A stretch of 40,869 bases of DNA from Pseudomonadota bacterium (GTDB lineage: Bacteria; Pseudomonadota; Alphaproteobacteria; Caulobacterales; Caulobacteraceae): contig JAEYWU010000043.1 in NCBI GenBank assembly GCA_023428785.1, positions 1 through 40,869 of the forward strand. Direction: 5' to 3'. The position numbers were made by a program, and so were the translations under genes. Numbering within the stretch: position 1 is the stretch's first letter; each line of letters begins with the position of its first letter. Of the stretch, positions 15,858 to 23,884 are shown one piece after another. The notes beneath the pieces are model-generated. The model saw only the letters and a program-made list of their open reading frames with translations. It made no database searches and had not been told where the DNA came from.

Positions 15858-17465
15858 ATGACCGCCGTCGCTCCCGAAATCGCCGCGCGCGCCTGGCTGC
15901 GCGAGACCGGACGCCGGCATGCGCGCGCCACTGGCCGCGCGACCCTCGCCGCCGTGGCCGATATCGTCCCCGCCATCCTGCTGGCGGCGGGCCTGGCCCT
16001 GTCGATCGGCGGCCTGGCCGCGGGGGACGCAGCCCGCGCCGCGCTCGGCGCCGGACTGGCCGCTATCGGGCTCGTGGGGCGCGGACTGCTGTCGCGGACA
16101 AGCCTGACGCTCGGCGCCCGCGCTTCAGCCGAGGTGCGCGCCGACCTGCGGGGCCGGCTTCTCTCCAACGCCCTGACCCACGGCGCTGACGGCTCCGGTC
16201 TCGTCACCCGCTCCGTCGAAGGCGTGGAGGCGTTGGACGGCTATTGGTCGCGCTTCTCGGCCGCCCAGACCTCAGCCGCCGTGGTCCCGCTGATCGCCAT
16301 TGCAGCCACCGCCGTGGCCAGCCCGGTCGCGGCCGGTATCCTTCTGGCGACGCTCCTGCCGTTCGCCGTCGGCATGTTCCTCGCCGGCACGGCCGCCGCC
16401 GCCGAAAGCCGACGGCAGTTCGAGGCGCTGGAGCGCCTGTCGGCCCTGTTCCTGGACCGCATCCGCGCCCTGCCAGCCATCCTCGCCTTCCAGGCCGAAG
16501 CGCGCACCACCGCCGACATCGCGCGCGGCTCACGCGACCTCGCCGCCCGCACCCGCTCGGTTCTGCGTATCGCTTTCCTGTCGTCGGCGATCCTCGAGTT
16601 CTTTTCGGCCATCTCGGTGGCGCTTGTCGCGGTCTATTGCGGCTTCAACCTGCTGCGGCTGCTGCCCTTTCCGGCGCCCGAGACGCTGGACCTGACCCGC
16701 GCCTTCTTCGCCCTGGCCCTGGCCCCCGAGGTCTATGCCCCGCTGCGGCGCCTGGCCGCCGCCTACCACGACCGGCAGGCCGCCGAAGCCACTGCGCCTT
16801 CGCTCGAACCCCATCTCTCAGAAACCGAACGCCCCGCCCCGGCTCCCCGTCTCGTGCAGAGACCGCGGCTGGACTTCGACAACATCTCGGTCGCCTTCGA
16901 CGGTCGCCCGGTCCTGGACCGCTTCAGCGTGTCGATCTCACCCGGTGAGGTCGTCGCCCTGCGCGGGCCCAGCGGCTCTGGAAAGTCCACCCTGGTGCGC
17001 CTCCTGCTCGGCCTCGGTGAGCCGCAATCCGGCGCTGTGCGCGTCAACGGCGCTCTTCTGGCCGAGCACGGCGACCTGTCGGCCTCCATCGCGTGGGCCG
17101 GTCAGAACCCCGTGGTCATCGCCGGGACCCTGGCCGAGAACATCGACCTGGGCCGAACCGGCGCGAGCCGCGACGCCATCCGCAACGCCGCCGACATGGC
17201 CGGCCTGACCCTCGACCTCGACCGCCTCCTCGACGAACGCGGCGGGGGCCTGTCGGGCGGCGAGCGGCGACGCCTCGGCCTCGCCCGCGCCATCCTCAAG
17301 GATGCGCCCATCCTGCTGCTGGATGAGCCCACGGCCAACCTCGACGCAGAAGCCGAGGCCGCCCTTATCCAGACCATCATTCAGGCGTGCCGCGGCCGCA
17401 CCTGCCTGATCGCCACCCACTCCGACACCCTCGCCGCCGTCGCCGACCGTGAGGTCCGGCTATGA
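15858..17465 (+). CDS. cydD: thiol exporter ABC subunit CydD
   Basis: One half of the CydDC ABC exporter, which moves glutathione and cysteine to the periplasm and is needed to assemble cytochrome bd. The 535-residue protein has a six-helix membrane domain (about 30-300, including ERLSALFLDRIRALPAILAF, a CydD hallmark) and a nucleotide-binding domain with Walker A GPSGSGKST (about 370), signature LSGGERRR (about 465) and Walker B ILLLDEPTANLD (about 485). A TTG at 15810 would lie in the FixK box, so ATG 15858 is chosen. It overlaps cydC by ATGA and is divergent from cydA. Confidence 0.92.
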   Translation: MTAVAPEIAARAWLRETGRRHARATGRATLAAVADIVPAILLAAGLALSIGGLAAGDAARAALGAGLAAIGLVGRGLLSRTSLTLGARASAEVRADLRGRLLSNALTHGADGSGLVTRSVEGVEALDGYWSRFSAAQTSAAVVPLIAIAATAVASPVAAGILLATLLPFAVGMFLAGTAAAAESRRQFEALERLSALFLDRIRALPAILAFQAEARTTADIARGSRDLAARTRSVLRIAFLSSAILEFFSAISVALVAVYCGFNLLRLLPFPAPETLDLTRAFFALALAPEVYAPLRRLAAAYHDRQAAEATAPSLEPHLSETERPAPAPRLVQRPRLDFDNISVAFDGRPVLDRFSVSISPGEVVALRGPSGSGKSTLVRLLLGLGEPQSGAVRVNGALLAEHGDLSASIAWAGQNPVVIAGTLAENIDLGRTGASRDAIRNAADMAGLTLDLDRLLDERGGGLSGGERRRLGLARAILKDAPILLLDEPTANLDAEAEAALIQTIIQACRGRTCLIATHSDTLAAVADREVRL

Positions 17466-19072
17466 GCACCGGCGTCGACTTCGTGCGCGGCCTCGTCCGC
17501 GAGCAGGTGAAGGCCCAGGGCGGATCGCTCCTGGGCGCCGGCGCGGCCGCAGCCGCCGTCTCGATCGCGGCCGCCGCCCTCCTCGGCGTCTCGGGCTGGT
17601 TCCTGACCGGCGCCGCCATCGCAGGCCTCGCGGGCCCGGCCATCGCCATCACCTTCAACTTCCTTCTGCCCAGCGCCGTGATCCGGCTGCTGGCGATCCT
17701 GCGGACTGGTCTTCGTTACGTCGAGCGCCTGTCAGGCCACCATGCGGCGCTGGAGGCCCTGTCCGAGATCCGGCCCCGCCTGTTCGCGCGAATGGCGGCG
17801 GGCGATCCAGAGCGCCTGATGGGTCGTGCAAGTGGCGAGATCGCCGCCCGCCTCGGTCAGGACGTAGAGGCGCTCCAGACCGCCTTCGTGCGCCGCTCGG
17901 CTCCCTGGGGCGCGATCGGCGGCATGGCCGCGGGCGTCGGCCTCGCCGCCTTCGCCGGATGGCTGCAGGCCCTGATCGCCGGCGTCGCCGTACTCGGCGG
18001 CCTCCTGGTCGCGCGCCTCGTCGGCCGACGGATGGCCACCGGCCCCGGACAGGCCGTGCAGGAGGCGCTGGGAGCCCTGAAATCCGAAGTCTCGGGGCTC
18101 GAACAGGCCGCGCCCGAACTGGTCGCCTACGGGGCCCAGGATTGGGCGCTGGCCCGCACCGCCTCGCGTGGCGATGCGCTGCATCAGGCCCAGACCCGCC
18201 TCGCCTCGGCCGGAGGCTGGATCATCGCCGCCCACTTCGCCGTCATGGCGACGGCCGTGGCGATTTTGCTGGCGGTGGCTCCCGGCGCTGATGCGGCGCT
18301 CGCAGCGTTGGCTGTCCTCGGGACCATCTCGGCCATCGAGAGCGCCGCCGCCTTTTCCGAGGCCGAGCGCCAGCGTGGTTCGGCCGAGGCCGCCATCGCC
18401 CGCCTCGGCGCCCTGGCCGAGGCCGCGCCCGCGCCGACGACCGGTCGCCCCTCACCGGTGCTGCGGATCAAAGGCCTCGACGCCGAACTGTCGCCCGGCG
18501 ACCGGATCGCCATCCTCGGCCGCTCGGGCTCTGGCAAGACGACCTTGATCGAGCGCCTGATCGGCCTGCGCGAGGCCCAGCCCGGCGATGCCGCCTTCGG
18601 CGGCGCGGACGCCGCAGACCTGCCGCCGGTCGCTCGCCGCGCCCTGTTCGCCTATGCCCCTCAGGAGGCGCGTTTCATCGCCGGGACCCTGCGTCAGAAC
18701 CTCAGCCTCGCCGCTCCCCAGCCATCCGACGTCGACCTCTGGCGCGCGCTCGAGGATGTCGGTCTGGCCGAGCGCTTCCGCCAGGACCGGGGCCTTGACA
18801 CGCAGATGATGGACGATGCGCGCGGCCTGTCCGGCGGTGAGCGCCGCCGTCTCACGCTCGCCCGCGCCTATCTGAGGCCGGCGCCGTGGCTGGTGCTGGA
18901 CGAGCCGACCGAGGCCCTGGATGACTCCACCGAGGCCCTGGTCGTCACCGCCCTCGAACGGCGCCTGACCACGACCGGCCAGGGCCTGATCCTGATCTCG
19001 CACCGGCCGGCGCCACTGAAGCTGGCCAGCCGTTCGATCCGGCTGGACGCCGAACCCGAGCCGGTCGTCTAG
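17462..19072 (+). CDS. cydC: thiol exporter ABC subunit CydC
   Basis: The partner of CydD, 536 residues. ALLGVSGWFLTGAAIAG near residue 45 is the CydC membrane-domain signature. The ATPase part has Walker A GRSGSGKTT (about 353), LSGGERRRLTLARA (about 455) and Walker B LVLDEPTEALD (about 477), and ISHRPAP carries the switch His. It is translationally coupled to cydD (ATG overlaps TGA). The end overlaps the convergent MHS transporter stop within a shared CTAG. The order D-C, divergent from cydABX, matches other bacterial clusters. Confidence 0.93.
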   Translation: MSTGVDFVRGLVREQVKAQGGSLLGAGAAAAAVSIAAAALLGVSGWFLTGAAIAGLAGPAIAITFNFLLPSAVIRLLAILRTGLRYVERLSGHHAALEALSEIRPRLFARMAAGDPERLMGRASGEIAARLGQDVEALQTAFVRRSAPWGAIGGMAAGVGLAAFAGWLQALIAGVAVLGGLLVARLVGRRMATGPGQAVQEALGALKSEVSGLEQAAPELVAYGAQDWALARTASRGDALHQAQTRLASAGGWIIAAHFAVMATAVAILLAVAPGADAALAALAVLGTISAIESAAAFSEAERQRGSAEAAIARLGALAEAAPAPTTGRPSPVLRIKGLDAELSPGDRIAILGRSGSGKTTLIERLIGLREAQPGDAAFGGADAADLPPVARRALFAYAPQEARFIAGTLRQNLSLAAPQPSDVDLWRALEDVGLAERFRQDRGLDTQMMDDARGLSGGERRRLTLARAYLRPAPWLVLDEPTEALDDSTEALVVTALERRLTTTGQGLILISHRPAPLKLASRSIRLDAEPEPVV

Positions 19073-20406
19073 CGCGCCTGCTGGGCCTCTGCGTCCTGCC
19101 GGTCGATCTCCGCCAGCGATGCGCCCTTGGTCTCGCGCATCAAGAGGGCCGCGATCAAGCTGACCCCGGCGGCGGCCACGATGTACCAGGCGATCGGCGT
19201 CCAGCTGTCATATTCGCGCAGCAGGAAGGCCCCGATCATCGGCGCCCAGGATCCCGCCAGAATGGCCGTCACCTGATAGCCCAGCGACACGCCCGAATAG
19301 CGCATCCGGGTCGGGAACATCTCGGTCATGATCGCCGGCTGGGCCGCATACATCAGCCCGTGCACCGCCAGCCCCAGCATCACGGCGCCCAGGATCATCA
19401 GGGTGTCACCCGTGTCAAACATCGGGAAAGCCAGGAACGGCCAGCCGAGCGTCAGCACGGCCCCGGCGATATAGACCGGCCGCCGCCCCACTCGATCGGC
19501 CAGCCAGCCGACCATCGGGATCACCGCCACATGCAGCACATGCGCCAGGAACAGCAGGGCCAGGATCCGCGTCGTGTCCACATCGCGGTGGTGCAGGTAT
19601 GTGATCGAGAAGGTGACCACCATGTAGTAGAGGATGTTCTCGCCGAACCTCAGGCCCATGGCCGTCAACAGGCCTCGCGGATTGCGGCGGAAGACCTCCT
19701 TCATCCCGTATCCGTCGTGGGCCCGCGCCTCAGCCTCCTCGCGCGCCGCCTTGAAGATGGGCGAATCTGAGACCTGGGTGCGGATGTAGTAGCCGATGGC
19801 GATGATCACGACCGACAGCCAGAAGCCGATCCGCCAGCCCCACTCCAGGAAGGCCTGATCCGACAGGGTCGCCGACAACGCCAGGATCACCACCGTCGCC
19901 AGCAGATTGCCCAGCGGCACCGCCGCCTGCGGGAAGCTGCCCCAGAAGCCGCGCGAGCGGTTCGGGCTGTGCTCGGTCACCAGCAGGATCGCCCCGCCCC
20001 ACTCGCCGCCGAGCGCAAAGCCCTGGATGAACCTCAGCAACACCAGCAGCAGCGGCGCCGCATAGCCGATGCTGGCGAACGACGGCAGACAGCCCATCAG
20101 GAAGGTCGAGACGCCGATCAGGATCAGCGAGAACTGCAGCAAGCTCTTGCGCCCGATCCGGTCCCCGATATGGCCGAACACCACCCCGCCCAGGGGCCGC
20201 GCGATGAAGCCCACCGCATAGGTCGCAAACGCCGCGATGATGCCGTCCAGCTCATTTCCGGTCTGGGGAAAGAACAGCTCGCCGAACACCAGGGTCGCGG
20301 CCGTGCCGTATAGGAAGAACTCGTACCACTCGACCACCGTCCCCGCCATCGAGGCGCCCACAACCTTCCTCAGATACGGCAGGTTGGCGGTCTGTTCGTG
20401 CTGCAT
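19069..20406 (-). CDS. MFS transporter, metabolite:H+ symporter (MHS) family
   Basis: A 445-residue proton-coupled carrier with 12 helices. The family start GASMAGTVVEWYEFFLYG, the loop 2-3 motif GHIGDRIGRK, RFIQGFALGGEWGGA and the EMFPTRMRYSGVSLGYQ segment mark the MHS branch (ProP, KgtP, ShiA relatives). Possible substrates include dicarboxylates, osmolytes or shikimate; none can be read from sequence. It starts at ATG 20406 with CGGAG upstream. A longer relative lies at 27537-29201. No FixK box was found upstream. Confidence 0.9.
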   Translation of the reverse strand: MQHEQTANLPYLRKVVGASMAGTVVEWYEFFLYGTAATLVFGELFFPQTGNELDGIIAAFATYAVGFIARPLGGVVFGHIGDRIGRKSLLQFSLILIGVSTFLMGCLPSFASIGYAAPLLLVLLRFIQGFALGGEWGGAILLVTEHSPNRSRGFWGSFPQAAVPLGNLLATVVILALSATLSDQAFLEWGWRIGFWLSVVIIAIGYYIRTQVSDSPIFKAAREEAEARAHDGYGMKEVFRRNPRGLLTAMGLRFGENILYYMVVTFSITYLHHRDVDTTRILALLFLAHVLHVAVIPMVGWLADRVGRRPVYIAGAVLTLGWPFLAFPMFDTGDTLMILGAVMLGLAVHGLMYAAQPAIMTEMFPTRMRYSGVSLGYQVTAILAGSWAPMIGAFLLREYDSWTPIAWYIVAAAGVSLIAALLMRETKGASLAEIDRQDAEAQQAR

Positions 20407-20559
20407 GGTCAGGACTCCGGGGACAGGAGGTCCTTAGTGGCCCATGGTCAATGATGGCTCAATAATCGATGCGTCGCCCAGCGCGCGACCGCGCGCCGGC
20501 GACCTTTCGCCGCCCCCGTCGGAGGCGGCCGCGAAGAGGCCCTGCCGTGAGACAAGGAG

Positions 20560-20636
20560 TGGCGACCCCGGGGTGACTCGAACACCCGACCTCCGGTTTA
20601 GGAAACCGCTGCTCTATCCTGCTGAGCTACGGGGCC
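20560..20636 (-). tRNA. tRNA-Arg (anticodon CCT)
   Basis: A 77-nt tRNA with CCA encoded. Acceptor stem GGCCCCG/CGGGGTC (one G-T pair), T arm GGGTG-TTCGAGT-CACCC, D arm GCTC/GAGC. The anticodon loop TTCCTAA gives CCT, which reads AGG, a rare codon in GC-rich genomes. Pair 27-43 appears as a G-G mismatch, so the anticodon stem has only four clear pairs. A decayed copy of its 5' half lies at 20932-20968. Confidence 0.95.
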
Positions 20637-20639
20637 GCG

Positions 20640-20770
20640 AGCGGCCTCTTTAGACGCAGCGGGTCAGCGAAGCCAAGGCGGCAGGCGATCCTGAAGCGCG
20701 GGAACGCCAGCTATGGCGAGCCGCTAGGCGCGCCGTTGCGCAAAGCCAAGCAGGCGTCGCCGATGAATAT
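20640..20770 (-). pseudogene. remnant of the copy-B small ORF
   Basis: The minus strand retains stretches that match the 3' two-thirds of the ORF at 20954-21199 (the ALRNG block and the segment before the tRNA), but a deletion and frame changes leave no continuous frame. A 72-residue ORF in this area (20711-20929) reads mostly through the promoter module and is not regarded as a gene. Confidence 0.4.
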
Positions 20771-20772
20771 GG

Positions 20773-20864
20773 TTAATTCATATTCAAATACAGCATCTTG
20801 TAGGGAACAAAGACCGAAGACGGCCGTGTCAGCGATTCGTCGCCGATTCGTTCCTTCACCGTTC
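20773..20864 (-). promoter_or_regulatory. copy A promoter module: LexA box, two GANTC, CtrA-like box
   Basis: In order from 20864 down: a direct-repeat LexA box GTTC-CTTCACC-GTTC (20850-20864), GATTC sites for CcrM methylation at 20845 and 20834, a second weak LexA-like GAAC-N7-GAAG (from 20805), the 27-nt conserved block (20786-20812) and TTAA-N7-TCAA (20773-20787), one base from a CtrA box. The target ORF in this copy is broken. Confidence 0.5.
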
Positions 20865-20931
20865 CGGGCCGCGCCTCTCGTCATTAACCGGGCGTGAGGC
20901 CGCCGGTGGCTCACGCAGCGCCTACCCATCA

Positions 20932-20968
20932 GGAACCTGCGGCTCTATCCCGCTCAGCTCCGGGGCCC
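20932..20968 (-). pseudogene. tRNA-Arg 5'-half pseudogene
   Basis: 37 nt matching tRNA-Arg(CCT) from the anticodon to the 5' end with six differences. Acceptor 5' strand and D arm are recognisable, but the anticodon stem and the whole 3' half are missing, so it cannot be a working tRNA. Similarity stops at the anticodon, a common crossover point for tRNA-targeted integrases, yet no integrase is nearby and the flank is duplicated as well, so tandem duplication is the simpler reading. Confidence 0.7.
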
Positions 20969-21199
20969 GGCGGCCTCTTCAGACGCAGCGGGTCGGCGAA
21001 GCCAGGCCAGCATCCGGTCCTGGAGCGCATGCACGCCCTGGTGCACCGAGGCGCTGATCATGCCGTTGCGCAAGGCGCCGGAGCGTCTGAGGTCCGCTCT
21101 GTAGCGGGCCTGATCGTCCATTGGGGTAAGCGGACCCATGGAGCCCTCCCAAGCCCATGAACCGACAGTATCTGAAACGAACATTTCCACATCGTTCAC
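20954..21199 (-). CDS. small protein of unknown function, probable SOS/cell-cycle target
   Basis: An 81-residue ORF from GTG 21199; ATG 21184 (MFVSDTVGSWAWEGSMG) is an alternative, and neither has a strong ribosome site. It has no signal peptide or membrane helix. The C-terminal half (DQARYRADLRRSGALRNGM ... DRMLAWLRR) looks amphipathic and basic, followed by PAASEEAAGPRS. The stop lies inside the tRNA-Arg-like fragment. I recognise no family. The case for a gene rests on the LexA/CcrM/CtrA promoter module upstream. The Caulobacter SOS-induced small division inhibitor SidA is a functional analogy only; no similarity is claimed. Confidence 0.45.
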   Translation of the reverse strand: MNDVEMFVSDTVGSWAWEGSMGPLTPMDDQARYRADLRRSGALRNGMISASVHQGVHALQDRMLAWLRRPAASEEAAGPRS

Positions 21200-21215
21200 A
21201 ACGCGGCAATTGTGG

Positions 21216-21307
21216 TTAATCTGCTTTTAAATACAGCATCTTGTAGGGAACAAAGCCAGAAGATCAGCGAGTCAGCGATTCGGACGTGATTCGTTCCGGG
21301 GGTGTTC
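21216..21307 (-). promoter_or_regulatory. copy B promoter module: LexA box, three GANTC, CtrA box
   Basis: From 21307 down: LexA box GTTC-CGGGGGT-GTTC (21293-21307), GANTC sites at 21288, 21277 and 21269, weak GAAC-N7-GAAG (from 21248), the 27-nt block identical to copy A (21229-21255), and a perfect CtrA box TTAA-N7-TTAA (21216-21230). The ORF start is 17-32 nt further on. The two GATTC sites are 11 nt apart in both copies. DNA-damage control by LexA and cell-cycle control by CcrM/CtrA are inferred from motif matches. Confidence 0.6.
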
Positions 21308-21516
21308 CGACGCCCTCCCGGGCGACGTTAACAGCCACGCGTGGCGGTCGCCGCCAGCCCCCGGCGCCACCCGCGCCAGACATGGCTGCCCTCGCCGCCC
21401 GGCTCGGCGGCCTGATCAAGGTCGGCAATGGAGACGGCGCCGCGCTCGGCCTTATCGCCGACGCAGGGGCGTGGGTCAGGCGTCGCTGGATCAGGGAAGC
21501 CCGGCGGGCGGGAGGA

Positions 21517-21592
<76 letters not shown>

Positions 21593-21784
21593 GGACCATC
21601 GTCCTGGAACAGGCCTTACAAGACCCGTGCCAACCGCGAGCGTTCCGAAGCGGGACTCTCGCGAAGGCGGCGGACATAGAGGCGAACGCTCTCCCGCGCA
21701 AGGGGAATCGGCGCAATCGCTTGCGCGGCGTCGCCGCCGCGCTAGGTTCGGCGCGATTCTGCGGCGCCGCCGCCTGGTGTGGGT

Positions 21785-23194
21785 ATGGACATGGCCTTCT
21801 GGAACCGCCGCCGCTCGATCGACGCCCTCGGCGACCACGACGGCCAGCGCCTCAAGCCTACCCTCTCCTGGCCGCACCTGATCGCCCTGGGTGTCGGCGC
21901 CATTATCGGCACCGGCATCCTCACCCTGATCGGGGTCGGGGCGGGCCTCGCTGGACCGGCGGTCCTGATCTCGTTCGGTTTGGCCGGTCTGGTCTGCGCC
22001 TGCGCCGCTCTCGCCTACGCCGAGCTGGCGACCATGATGCCGACCGCCGGCAGCGCCTATACCTACAGCTACGCCGTGCTCGGCGAGCTATTCGCCTGGT
22101 TCGTGGGCTGGTCCCTCATTCTGGAATACAGCCTCGTGGTCTCGGCCGTCGCCGTCGGCTGGTCGGGCTATGCGACGGGCTTTCTGAACGGCATGGGCTG
22201 GGGCCTGCCGGAAATGCTGACGGCGGGGCCACACGCGGGCGGCCTGATCAACCTGCCGGCGGTCGCCATCATCGGTGTCGTCACGGGCCTGCTGCTTCTG
22301 GGCACGCGCGAGAGCGCCACGGTCAACGCCATCCTCGTCATCGTAAAGGTGGCGGCCCTCGTCGGCTTCGTGGCCCTGGCCCTGCCGACCTTCGATCAGT
22401 CGAACTTCACACCCTTCATGCCCAACGGCTTCGGCGCCCCGTTCGTCCAGACCGGCGTCATGGCCGCCGCCGCGATCATCTTCTTCGCCTTCTACGGCTT
22501 CGACGCCATCTCGACCGCGGCGGAAGAGACCAAGAAGCCCGAGCGCGATCTGGCCATCGGCATCGTCGGCTCGATGGTCGTCTGCACCGTGCTCTACATG
22601 ATCGTCGCCGGCGCCGCGATCGGCGCCCGGCCCATCGCCTCCTTCGCCAACAGCCCCGCGCCCCTGGCCCTGATCCTGCGCGAGATGGGACAGGGCACCG
22701 CCGCCCAGTGGCTGGCCGCCTCGGCGGTCATCGCCCTGCCGACCGTCCTGCTGGCCTTCCTGTTCGGCCAGAGCCGCATCTTCCTGGGCATGGCGCGCGA
22801 CGGCCTCTTGCCGACCCGCCTGGCCCGCATCTCGACCCGGGGCGTTCCCGCCGTCGTCACCATCTTCACCGCGATCGTGACCGCCATCCTGGCGGGCCTG
22901 TTGCCGCTGGATGAACTGGCGTCGCTGGCCAACGCCGGGACCCTGGTGGCCTTCGCCGCCGTGGGAGTCTGCCTGATCGTCCTGCGCCGCACCGATCCGG
23001 ATCGCCCGCGCCTGTTCCGGGCGCCTGCCGCCCCGCTGGTCGGCGCGGTCTGCGTCATCGGCTGCATCATCTTCTTCCTCAGCCTGAAGCAGATCACCCA
23101 CGTCTCGTTCCTCATCTGGAACGCCATCGGCCTAGTCATCTATTTCGCCTGGTCGATGCGCAACTCGCGCTTGGCGCCCGGCAAGACCGTCTGA
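21785..23194 (+). CDS. amino-acid permease, APC superfamily (cationic amino acid transporter type)
   Basis: An inner-membrane amino-acid carrier of about 469 residues with 12-13 helices. The start region GVGAIIGTGILTLIGVGAG is the helix-1 unwound substrate-binding motif of APC carriers, and SAYTYSYAVLGELFAWFVGWSLILEY is the CAT/YfnA block. AFYGFDAISTAAEETKKPERDLAIGI (helix 6-7) confirms the family. The start is ATG 21785 or ATG 21791, neither with a good ribosome site. The stop overlaps the Hpt gene by 1 nt (TGATG), so the two are translationally coupled. Substrate unknown. Confidence 0.9.
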   Translation: MDMAFWNRRRSIDALGDHDGQRLKPTLSWPHLIALGVGAIIGTGILTLIGVGAGLAGPAVLISFGLAGLVCACAALAYAELATMMPTAGSAYTYSYAVLGELFAWFVGWSLILEYSLVVSAVAVGWSGYATGFLNGMGWGLPEMLTAGPHAGGLINLPAVAIIGVVTGLLLLGTRESATVNAILVIVKVAALVGFVALALPTFDQSNFTPFMPNGFGAPFVQTGVMAAAAIIFFAFYGFDAISTAAEETKKPERDLAIGIVGSMVVCTVLYMIVAGAAIGARPIASFANSPAPLALILREMGQGTAAQWLAASAVIALPTVLLAFLFGQSRIFLGMARDGLLPTRLARISTRGVPAVVTIFTAIVTAILAGLLPLDELASLANAGTLVAFAAVGVCLIVLRRTDPDRPRLFRAPAAPLVGAVCVIGCIIFFLSLKQITHVSFLIWNAIGLVIYFAWSMRNSRLAPGKTV

Positions 23195-23550
23195 TGAGCC
23201 GCCGCGACCTCTCCGGCGCGTTGGACATCGCCACGCTCGAACGCTTCACCCTGGGCGAGGCCGATCTGGCCGACGAGATCCTGGGGCTGTTTCAGGAGCA
23301 GGCCCGCATGTGGTCCGGCATGCTCGATGCGCGCGAGCCCGGCTGGAAGGACGCCATCCATACGCTGAAGGGCTCGGCCTCGGGCGTCGGCGCGCTCCGG
23401 GTCGCCGAGGCCTGCGCCGCCGCCGAGATGGCCGAGAAGAACACCCTGCCGTCCAGGCTGGAAGCCGTGCGCGACGCGCTCGACCGCGCCCTGGCCGACG
23501 TCGCCGCCTACCGCCACGAACTGGCCATCCGGAGCCTCCGGGGCGGCTAG
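23194..23550 (+). CDS. histidine phosphotransfer (Hpt) domain protein
   Basis: A 118-residue four-helix Hpt protein that would relay phosphate between a hybrid kinase and a response regulator. His56 sits in AIHTLKGSASGVGA, the classical HxLKGSA motif. The N-terminal helix (LERFTLGEADLADEILGLFQEQ) and the later helices match single-domain Hpt proteins. It shares a base with the permease stop, an odd pairing that suggests co-expression. No kinase or receiver lies next to it, so its partners are elsewhere in the genome. Confidence 0.85.
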   Translation: MSRRDLSGALDIATLERFTLGEADLADEILGLFQEQARMWSGMLDAREPGWKDAIHTLKGSASGVGALRVAEACAAAEMAEKNTLPSRLEAVRDALDRALADVAAYRHELAIRSLRGG

Positions 23551-23557
23551 GGCGCGC

Positions 23558-23884
23558 TCAGACCCGGGTCTTGTCCCAGACCTTGAACTCGTGGGCGATG
23601 CAGCGGTCGATCAGGGTGCGCCACACCGGCTCGGCGATATCCGGCGACAGGCCCGCCTTCTCGGCGGACGCCAGCACCTTGGCCACCACATCCTCGATGC
23701 GCGCATCGTCGTGCACCACGTCCCGGCTCGGCTTGATGCGCGCGGCGGCGTGCATGTAGCGCTGGCGCTCGGCCAGCAGGGTCACCAGCGCCCGGTCCAG
23801 CGCATCCACGCCCTGACGCACCTCGGCCATCGAGCCGCAGTCTTCGGGCGCCACACGCGCGTCGATCTTCAACTCATCCGACAA
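23558..23884 (-). CDS. AroQ-type chorismate mutase
   Basis: A 108-residue all-helical enzyme that converts chorismate to prephenate for Phe and Tyr synthesis. The usual pattern is present: PEDC then MAEVRQGVDALDRALVTLLAER (helix 1 with the conserved Arg), RYMHAAARIKP with the active-site Arg and Lys, then a region ending in IAHEFKVWDKTRV. The TTG at 23884 is chosen because it has GGAG six bases upstream and keeps the family's PEDC region; ATG 23830 would cut this off. It overlaps the fpr 3' end by 11 nt, so it is probably the second gene of an fpr transcript. Confidence 0.85.
   Translation of the reverse strand: MSDELKIDARVAPEDCGSMAEVRQGVDALDRALVTLLAERQRYMHAAARIKPSRDVVHDDARIEDVVAKVLASAEKAGLSPDIAEPVWRTLIDRCIAHEFKVWDKTRV

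Larger units (their letters stand above)
20600..20888. repeat. tandem duplication, copy A (intact tRNA, broken ORF)
   Basis: From the anticodon of tRNA-Arg through its upstream flank to a TTAAC at 20884 this stretch matches 20932-21332. Clear blocks are the tRNA 5' half (31 of 37 identical), the CGGCCTCTT-AGACGCAGCGGGTC segment, the CCGTTGCGCAA segment and a 27-nt identical block at 20786-20812. Copy A lacks about 110 nt that copy B has inside the small ORF. The spacing of the shared promoter blocks is kept exactly while the bases between them differ. Confidence 0.8.
20932..21332. repeat. tandem duplication, copy B (decayed tRNA, intact ORF)
   Basis: Longer copy of 20600-20888. It carries the tRNA-Arg 5' fragment, an intact 81-codon ORF and the conserved promoter module, ending near TTAAC at 21328. 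Its decay pattern complements copy A, as expected after duplication followed by loss of opposite halves. Confidence 0.8.
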
